Assembly (NCBI GenBank): GCA_040954595.2
Contig: CM082589.2
Coordinates: forward strand, 9,858,001 to 9,922,000
Length of the DNA: 64,000 bases
Reading direction: 5' to 3'
DNA from: Balanoglossus misakiensis
Taxonomy: Eukaryota; Hemichordata
Positions 55,290 to 64,000 of the stretch are shown piece by piece. The stretch's first letter is position 1. Every line of letters starts with the position of its first letter. The notes below the pieces were generated by a model, which was given only the letters and a program-made list of their open reading frames with translations, made no database searches and was not told where the DNA came from. The position numbers and the translations under genes were made by a program.

Positions 55290-58200
55290 ATCACTAAACG
55301 TTGACACCGGGGTTTAAAATGCATACAGGGATACTAAAAGTTGACTGAAATCCCTGGGTTAATACGTGTCCAAAAGCAATTTTATTTGACATTGCTAATG
55401 CAACGATGACATTGAATCTGATTCTTTGCATTAGGGGGAATGGCGATGCAAGCTTGATGATGCAGCCAGGTAGATAGTGATGCAAACACTTCACTTTGAC
55501 ATAGGTATTTAATGCATGTGCATGGGTATTTAATGTTGACTGTAAATCCCCAGGTTAATACGTGGCCAAAAGCACTGTAATTTGACATTGCTAATGCTAC
55601 CGTGACACTAAATCTGATTCTTGCATCAGGGTAAATTGTGAAGCAAGCTTGATGATGCATCATGATAGATGGTGTTTCAAGCCCTTCACATTGACATTGG
55701 AATATAACGCATATGGGGATTTAAAGTTGATTGTATATCCTCAGGTTAATACGTGGCCATAAGCACTGTAATTTGACATTGCTAATGCAACGATGATATT
55801 GAATCTGATTCTTTGCATCAGGGTAAATGGCGATGCAAGCTTGATGATGCATCCCGGTAGATAGTGATGCAAACACTTCACTTTGACATGGGTATTTAAT
55901 GCATGCGCATTGATATTTAAAGTTGACTCTAAATCCCGAGGTTAATACATGGCCAAAAGCACTGTAATTTAAAATTACTAATGCAAGCGTGACATTGAAT
56001 ATGGATAAATGGTGAAGCAAACGTGATGATGCATCAGGATAGATGGTGTTTGAAGCCCTTCACATTGACTTTTGAATATAATGCATATGGGGATTTAAAG
56101 TTGATTGTAAATCCCTAGGTTAATACATGGCCAAAAGCACTTTTATTTGACATTGCTAATGCAACGGTGACATTGAATCTGATTCTATGCATCAGGGTAA
56201 ATGGCGATACAGGCTTGATGATGCATCACGGTAGATAGTGATGCAAACAGTTCACTCTGACATGGGTATTAAATGCATATGGGGATTTCAAGTTGATTAC
56301 AAATCCCTGGGTTAATACGCACCCAAAAGCACTGTAGTTTGACATTGCTAATGAAATGGTGACATTGAATCTGATTCTATGCATCAGGGTAAATGGCGAT
56401 ACAGGCTTGATGATGCATCACGGTAGATAGTGATGCAAACAGTTCACTCTGACATGGGTATTAAATGCATATGGGGATTTCAGTTGATTACAAATCCCTG
56501 GGTTAATACGCACCCAAAAGCACTGTAGTTTGACATTGCTAATGAAATGGTGACATTGAATGTAATTCTTTGCATTAGGGGAAATGGCTAAAAGTTTAAT
56601 GATGCATTGGAGTAGATGGTGATGCAAGCTATGCATTTTGACATAGGTATTTAATGCATGTGCATGGGTATTTAATGTTGACTGTAAATCCCTAGGTTAA
56701 TACATGTCCAAAAGCACTGTAATTTAAAATTGCTAATGCAAGGGTGACATTGAATCTGATTCTTTGCATCATGGCAAATTCTGAAGAATGCTTGATGATG
56801 CACCAGGGTCAATGGTGATGCAATCACTAAACTTTTACACCGGGGTTTAAAATGTATACAGGGGGATTAAAAGTTGACTGTAAATCCCCAGGTTAATACA
56901 AGTCCAAAAGCACTTTAATTTGACATTGCTAATACAACGGTGACATTTAATCTGATTCTTTGCATCAGGAAAATGGTGAAGCAAGCTTAATAATGCATCG
57001 GAGTAAATGGTGATGCAAGCTCTGCACTTTGACATAGGTATTAAATGTATATGCATGGGTATTTAAAGTTGTCCGTAAATCCCGAGGTTAATACGTGGCC
57101 ATAGGCACTGTAATTTGACATTGCTAATGCTACCGTGATACTAAATCTGATTCTTTGCATCAGGGTAAATTGTGAAGCAAGCTTGATGATGTATCATGAT
57201 AGATGGTGTTTCAAGCCCTTCACATTGACATTGGAATATAACGCACATGGGGATTTAAAGTTGATTGTATGGCCAAAAGCACTGTAATTTGACATTGCTA
57301 ATGCTACAGTGACATTGAATCTGATTCTTTGCATTAGGGCAAATGGCGAAGCAAGCTTGATGATGCATCACGGTAGATATTGATGCAAGCACTTCGCTTT
57401 GACATAGGTATAAAATTCATATGGGGATTTCAAGTTGATTATAAATCCCTGGGTTAATATGTGGCCGAAAGCACTTTTATTTGCCATTGCTAATGCTATG
57501 GTGACACTGATTATTTGCATCAGGGTTAATGGCGAAGCAGCTTGATGATGCATCAGGATAGATGGTGATGCAAGCTCTGCACTTTGACATGAGGATTAAA
57601 TGCATGCTGAGGGGGATTTAAAGTTGTCAAAACAAACTTGATGATGCATCAGGGTAGAAGGTATTTCAAGCCCTTCACATTGACATTGGAATATAACGCA
57701 TATGGGGATTTAAAGTTGATTGTAAATCCCCAGGTTGATACGTGGCCATAAGCACTGTAGTTTGACATTGCTAATGCTACCGTGACATTAAATCTGATTC
57801 TTTCCATCGGGGTAAATTGTGAAGCAAGCTTGATGATGCATCAGGACAGATGGTGTTTCAAGCCCTTCACATTGACAATGGAATATAACGCATATGGGGA
57901 TTTAAAGTTGATTGAAAATCCCTAGGTTAATACATGGCCAAAAGCACTGTAATTTAAAATTGCAAATGCAATGGTGACATTGAATGTCATTCTTTGCATT
58001 AGGGGAAATGGCGTAGCAAGCATAATGGTACATCAGAGTAGATGGTGATGCAAGCTCTGCACTTTGACATAGATATTTAATGCATATGCATGGGTATTTA
58101 ATGTCGACTGTAAATCCCCAGGTTAATATATGTCCAAAAGCACTGTAATTTAAAATTGCTAATGCAAGGGTGACATTGAATCTGATTCTTTGCATTATGG

Positions 58201-61200
58201 GGAATGGCGATGCAAACCTAATGATGCATCAGAGTAGATGGTGATGCAAGCTCTGCACTTTGACATAGGTATTTAATGTATATGCATGGGTATTTAAAGT
58301 TGTCTGTAAATTCCCAGGTTAATACGTGGCAATAAGCACTGTAATTTGACATTGCTAATGAAATGGTGACGCTGAATGTGATTTTTTGCATCAGGGTAAA
58401 TTGTGAAGCAAGCTTGATGATGCATCAGGATAGATGGTGTTTCAAGCCCTTCACTTGACATTGGAATATAACGCATATGGGGATTTAAAGTTAATTGCAA
58501 ATCCATAGGTTAATACATGGCCAAAAACACTGTAATTTAAAATTGCTAATGCAATGGTGACATTGAATGTGATTCTTTGCATTAGGGGAAATGGCGTAGC
58601 AAGCCTAATGGTGCATCAGAGTAAATGGTGATGCAAGCTCTACACTTTGACATAGGTATTTAATGGATATGCATGGGTATTTAATGTTGACTGTAAATCC
58701 TCAGGTTAATACGTGGCCATAAGCACTGTAATTTGACATTGCTAATGCAACGGTGACATTGAATCTGATTCTTTGCATAAGGGTGAATGGCGATGCAAGC
58801 TTGATGATGCATCACGGTAGATAGTGATGCAAACACTTCACTTTGACATGGGTATCAAATGCATATAGGGATTTGCTAATGCTACCATGACACTAAATCT
58901 GATTTTTTGCATCAGGGAAAATGGTGAAGCAAGCTTGATGATGCATCATGATAGATGGTGTTTCAAGCCCTTCACATTGACATTAGAATATAATGCATAT
59001 GGGGATTTAAAGTTGATTGTAAATCCCCAGGTTAGTATACGGCCAAACGCACTATAATTTGACATTGCTAATGCAACAGTGACATTGAATCTGATTCTTT
59101 GCATTAGGGCAAATGGCGAAGCAAGCTTGATGATGCATCACGGTAGATATTGATGCAAGCACTTCGCTTTGACATAGGTATAAAATTCATATAGGGATTT
59201 CAAGTTGATTATAAATCCCTGGGTTAATATGTGGCCAAAAGCACTTTTATTTGCCATTGCTAATGCTATGGCGACACTAAATCTGATTCTTTGCATCAGG
59301 GTAAATTGTGAAGAAAGCTTGATGATGCATCAGTATAGATGGTGTTTCAAGCCGTTCAAGTTAACATTGCAATATAATGCATATGGGGATTTGAAGTTGA
59401 TTGTAAACCCGCAAGTTAATACATGGCCAAATGCTCAGTAATTTGACATTGCTGATGCTATGGTGACACTGATTATTTGCATCAGGGTTAATGGCGAAAC
59501 AAACTTGATGATGCATCAGGGTAGATGGTATTTCAAGCCCTTCACATTGACATTGGAATATAATGCATATGGGGATTTAAAGTTGATTGTAAATCCCCAG
59601 GTTAATACATAGCCAAAAGCACTGTAATTTGACATGGCTAATGCTACTGTGATACTAAATCTGATTCTTTGCATCAGGGCATATAGCGAAGCATGCTTGG
59701 TGATGCATCAGGATCAATGGTGATGGAGACACTGCACTTTGACATGCGTATTTAATGCATATGCACAGATGTTTAAAGTTGACTGTAAATCGCCAGGTTA
59801 ATACGTGGCCAAAAGCACAGTAATTTGACATTGCGAATGCAACAGTGACATTTAATCTGATTCTTTGCATTAAGGCAAATGGCGAAGCATGCTTGACGAT
59901 GCATCACAGTAGATAGTGATGCAAACACTTCGCTTAGACATGGGTATAAAAAGCATATAGGGATTTCAAATAGATTATAAATCCCTGTGTTAATACGTGT
60001 CCAAAAGCACTGTAATTTGACATTGCTTATGCAATGGTGACACTATATCTGATTCTTTGCATCAGGGCAAATGGCGAAGCAGCTTGATGATGCATCAGGA
60101 TAGATGGTGATGCAAGCTCTGCACTTTGACATGGGGATTAAATGCATGCTGAGGGGGATTTAAAGTTGTCAAAACAAACTTGATGATGCATCAGGGTAGA
60201 TGGTATTTCAAGCCCTTCACATTGACATTGGAATATAACGCATATGGGGATTTAAAGTTGATTGTAAATCCCCAGGTTGATACGTGGCCATAAGCACTGT
60301 AGTTTGACATTGCTAATGCTACCATGACATTAAATCTGATTCTTTCCATCGGGGTAAATTGTGAAGCAAGCTTGATGATGCATCAGGACAGATGGTGTTT
60401 CAAGCCCTTCACATTGACAATGGAATATAACGCATATGGGGATTTAAAGTTGATTGAAAATCCCTAGGTTAATACATGGCCAAAAGCACTGTAATTTACA
60501 ATTGCAAATGCAATGGTGACATTGAATGTCATTCTTTGCATTAGGGGAAATGGCGTAGCGAGCATAATGGTGCATCAGAGTAGATGGTGATGTAAGCTAT
60601 GCATTGTGACATAGGTATTTAATGCCTATGCATGGGTATTTAATGTTGACTGTAAATCCCCAGGTTAATACATGTCCAAAAGCACTGTAATTTAAAATTG
60701 CTAATGCAAGGGTGATATTGAATCTGATTCTTTGCATCAGGGCAAATTCTGAAGAATGCTTGATGATGCACCAGGGTCAATGGTGATGCAATCACTAAAC
60801 TTTGACACCGAGGTTTAAAATGTATACAGGGGGATTAAAAGTTGACTGTAAATCCCCAGGTTAATACAAGTCCAAAAGCACCGTAATTTGACATTGATAA
60901 TACAACGGTGACATTTAAACTGATTCTTTGCATCAGGGCAAATGGTGAAGCAAGCTTAATAATGCATCGGAGTATATGGTGATGCAAGCTCTGCATTTTG
61001 ACATAGGTATTAAATGTATATGCATGGGTATTTAAAGTTGTCTGTAAATCCCCAGGTTAATACGTGGCCATAATCACTGTAATTTGACATTGCTAATGCT
61101 ACCGTGATACTAAATCTGATTCTTTGCATCAGGGTAAATTGTGAAGCAAGCTTGATGATGTATCATGATAGATGGTGTTTCAAGCCCTTCACATTGACAT

Positions 61201-64000
61201 TGGAATATAACGCATATGGGGATTTAAAGTTGATTGTAAATCCCCAGGTTAATACATGGCCAAAAGCACTGTAATTTAAAATTGCTAATGCAATGGTGAC
61301 ATTGAATGTGATTCTTTGCATTAGGGGAAATGGCGTAGCAAGCCTAATGGTGCATCAGAGTAGATGGTGATGCAAGCTCTGCACTTTGACATAGGTATTT
61401 AATGCATATGCATGGGTATTTAATGTTGACTGTAAATCCTCAGGTTAATACGTGGCCATAAGCACTGTAATTTGACATTGCTAATGCAACGATGATATTG
61501 AATCTGAGTCTTTGCATCAGGGTAAATGGCGATGCAAGCTTGATGATGCATCTCAGTAGATAGTGATGCAAACACTTCACTTTGACATGGGTATTTAATG
61601 CATGCGCATTGATATTTAAAGTTGACTCTAAATCCCGAGGTTAATACATGGCCAAAAGCACTGTAATTTAAAATTACTAATGCAAGGGTGACATTGAATA
61701 TGGATAAATGGTGAAGCAAACGTGATGATGCATCAGGATAGATGGTGTTCCAAGCCCTTCACATTGACTTTTGAATATAATGCATATGGGGATTTAATGT
61801 TGACTGTAAATCCTCAGGTTAATACGTGGCCATAAGCACTGTAATTTGACATTGCTAATGCAACGATGATATTGAATCTGAGTCTTTGCATCAGGGTAAA
61901 TGGCGATGCAAGCTTGATGATGCATCTCAGTAGATAGTGATGCAAACACTTCACTTTGACATAGGTATTTAATGCATGCGCATTGATATTTAAAGTTGAC
62001 TCTAAATCCCGAGGTTAATACATGGCCAAAAGCACTGTAATTTAAAATTACTAATGCAAGGGTGACATTGAATATGGATAAATGGTGAAGCAAACGTGAT
62101 GATGCATCAGGATAGATAGTGATGCAAACAGTTCACTTTGACATGGGTATTAAATGCATATGGGGATTTCAAGTTGATTGTAAATCCCTAGGTTAATAAT
62201 GGCCAAAAGCACTTTTATTTGACATTGCTAATGCAACGGTGACATTGAATCTGATTCTATGCATAAGGGTAAATGGCGATGCAGGCTTGATGATGCATCA
62301 CGGTAGATAGTGATGCAAACAGTTCACTTTGACATGGGTATTAAATGCATATGGGGATTTCAAGTTGATTACAAATCCTTGGGTTAATACGCATCCAAAA
62401 GCACTGTAATTTGACATTGCTAATGAAATGGTGACATTGAATGTAATTCTTTGCATTAGGGGAAATGGCTAAGCAAGCTTAATGATGCATTGGAGTAGAT
62501 GGTGATGCAAGCTATGCATTTTGACATAGGTATTTAATGCATGTGCATGGGTATTTAATGTTGACTGTAAATCCCTAGGTTAATACATGTCCAAAAGCAC
62601 TGTAATTTAAAATTGCTAATGCAAGGGTGACATTGAATCTGATTCTTTGCATCAGGGCAAATTCTGAAGAATGCTTGATGATGCACCAGGGTCAATGGTG
62701 ATGCAATCACTAAACTTTGACACCGGGGTTTAAAATGTATACAGGGGGATTAAAAGTTGACTGTAAATCCCTGGGTTAATACAAGTCCAAAAGCACTTTA
62801 ATTTGACATTGCTAATACAACGGTGACATTTAATCTGATTCTTTGCATCAGGGAAAATGGCGAAGCAAGCTTAATAATGCATTGGAGTATATGGTGATGC
62901 AAGCTCTGCATTTTGACATAGGTATTAAATGTATATGCAAGGGTATTTAAAGTTGTCCGTACATCCCGAGGTTAATACGTGGCCATAGGCACTGTAATTT
63001 GACATTGCTAATGCTACCGTGATACTAAATCTGATTCTTTGCATCAGGGAAAATGGTGAAGCAAGCTTGATGATGCATCAGGATAGATGGTGTTTCAAGC
63101 CCTTCACATTGACATTAGAATATAATGCATATGGGGATTTAAAGTTGATTGTAAATCCCCAGGTTAGTATACGGCCAAACGAACTGTAATTTGACATTGC
63201 TAATGCAAGGGTGACATTGAATCTGATTCTTTGCATTAGGGCAAATGGCGAAGCAAGCTTGATGATGCATCACGGTAGATATTGATGCAAGCACTTCGCT
63301 TTGACATAGGTATAAAATTCATATGGGGATTTCAAGTTGATTATAAATCCCTGGGTTAATATGTGGCCGAAAGCACTTTTATTTGCCATTGCTAATGCTA
63401 TGGTGACACTGATTATTTGCATCAGGGTTAATGGCGAAACAAACTTGATGATGCATCAGGGTAGATGGTTTTTCAAGCCCTTCACATTGACATTGGAATA
63501 TAATGCATATGGGGATTTAAAGTTGACTGTAAATCGCCAGGTTAATACGTGGCCAAAAGCACAGTAATTTGACATTGCGAATGCAACAGTGACATTTAAT
63601 GTGATTCTTTGCATTAGGGCAAATGGCGAAGCATGCTTGACGATGCATTACTGTAGATAGTGATGCAAACACTTCGCTTTGACATGGGTATAAAAAGCAT
63701 ATGGGGATTTCAAGTTGATTATAAATCCCGATGTTTATACATGGCCAAAAGCACAGTAATTTGACATTGCTAATGCAATGGTGACATTGAATCTGATTCT
63801 TTGCATCAGCGTAAATGGCGAAGCATGCTTGATGATGCATCACAGTAGATAGTGATGCAAACACTTCGCTTAGACATGGGTATAAAAAGCATATAGGGAT
63901 TTCAAGTAGATTATAAATCCCTGTGTTAATACGTGTCCAAAAGCACTGTAATTTGACATTGCTAATGCAATGTTGACACTATATCTATTTCTTTGCATCA
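55290..64000. repeat. ~190-bp satellite array (about 46 copies) with higher-order repeats
   Basis: A monomer of about 187-192 bp recurs to the window edge: TAAATCCCCAGGTTAATACG, TGGCCAAAAGCACTGTAATT, TGACATTGCTAATGCAACGG, TGACATTGAATCTGATTCTT, TGCATCAGGGTAAATGG, AGCAAGCTTGATGATGCATC and ACTTTGACATAGGTATTTAA. Higher-order copies: about 57,591-58,030 matches 60,133-60,570 (offset ~2,542); the ACACCGGGGTTTAAAATGTA monomer recurs at 55.3, 56.8, 60.8 and 62.7 kb; a two-monomer block of 374 bp is duplicated at 61,420/61,794. Minus-strand open frames of 60-115 codons are repeat shadows. Could be a centromeric or heterochromatic satellite. Confidence 0.95.

Noticed and set aside
55382-63864. Minus-strand frames with repeated H-H-Q-A-C-F-A-I-Y-P-D-A-K-N-Q-I-like peptides
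   Set aside because: They are translations of the ~190-bp satellite. Frames break whenever monomer length varies, and no start, splice or selection signal is visible.

Overview
The window looks like a piece of a marine invertebrate genome (a deuterostome or lophotrochozoan is likeliest; species not determinable here). The signs are small exons with GT..AG splice sites, calcium-binding EGF-like exons with symmetric 1-1 phases, L1-like and CR1/L2-like LINE remnants, a tRNA-derived SINE, many short inverted-repeat (MITE) elements and very large satellite arrays. There are no prokaryotic operons, rRNA or CRISPR.

Region 1 (1-28,320). Two short exons on the minus strand (1-74, 410-519) suggest a gene entering from the left. 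On the plus strand a chain of exons (1315-1413, 3570-3831, 4258-4441, 5033-5155, 6411-6527, 19067-19186, 21048-21157, 23226-23477, 25043-25186, possibly 28264-28316) has compatible splice phases. It describes a protein with four EGF-like modules and low-complexity segments rich in Ser/Thr in one frame or Gln in another. Only the first EGF module is intact. The others lack a cysteine, carry an in-frame stop or have a non-triplet length, so the gene looks decayed or misassembled.

Region 2 (about 7.2-16.5 kb, in the large intron). This is a broken multi-domain open reading region of the repeated DUF6589-type family. In order it has a Cys-pair (zinc-ribbon-like) start, a helical segment, an OTU-like cysteine protease, the DUF6589-like core, a segment with spaced acidic motifs like FEN1/XPG nucleases, a Trp/Cys motif and a CXC (tesmin/TSO1-like) cysteine cluster with an acidic tail. 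It is split by a minus-strand L1-like LINE with a 14-bp target-site duplication (TSD) and by a 796-bp TTAA-flanked element with 128-bp inverted repeats. Conceptually removing the insertions makes the flanking coding frames meet. A CR1-like LINE fragment follows at 16.7-17.6 kb.

Region 3 (28-34.6 kb) is mostly non-coding. It holds degenerate ~130-bp repeats, a CpG-rich promoter-like stretch (30.2-31.4 kb) and a short unrecognised coding-like ORF after a good splice acceptor (33,139-33,386) with one premature TAA.

Region 4 (34.8-52.3 kb) is a macrosatellite. A ~0.9-kb unit occurs about 12 times, with runs of a 116-bp sub-repeat (1 to ~21 copies) between units, a near-identical 2,834-bp tandem duplication, and an inserted short element with 10-bp terminal inverted repeats and a 145-bp internal tandem repeat.

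Region 5 (53-64 kb) has a 54-bp minisatellite, an AT-rich degenerate stretch, and a ~190-bp satellite array (about 46 copies with higher-order structure) that runs off the right end.
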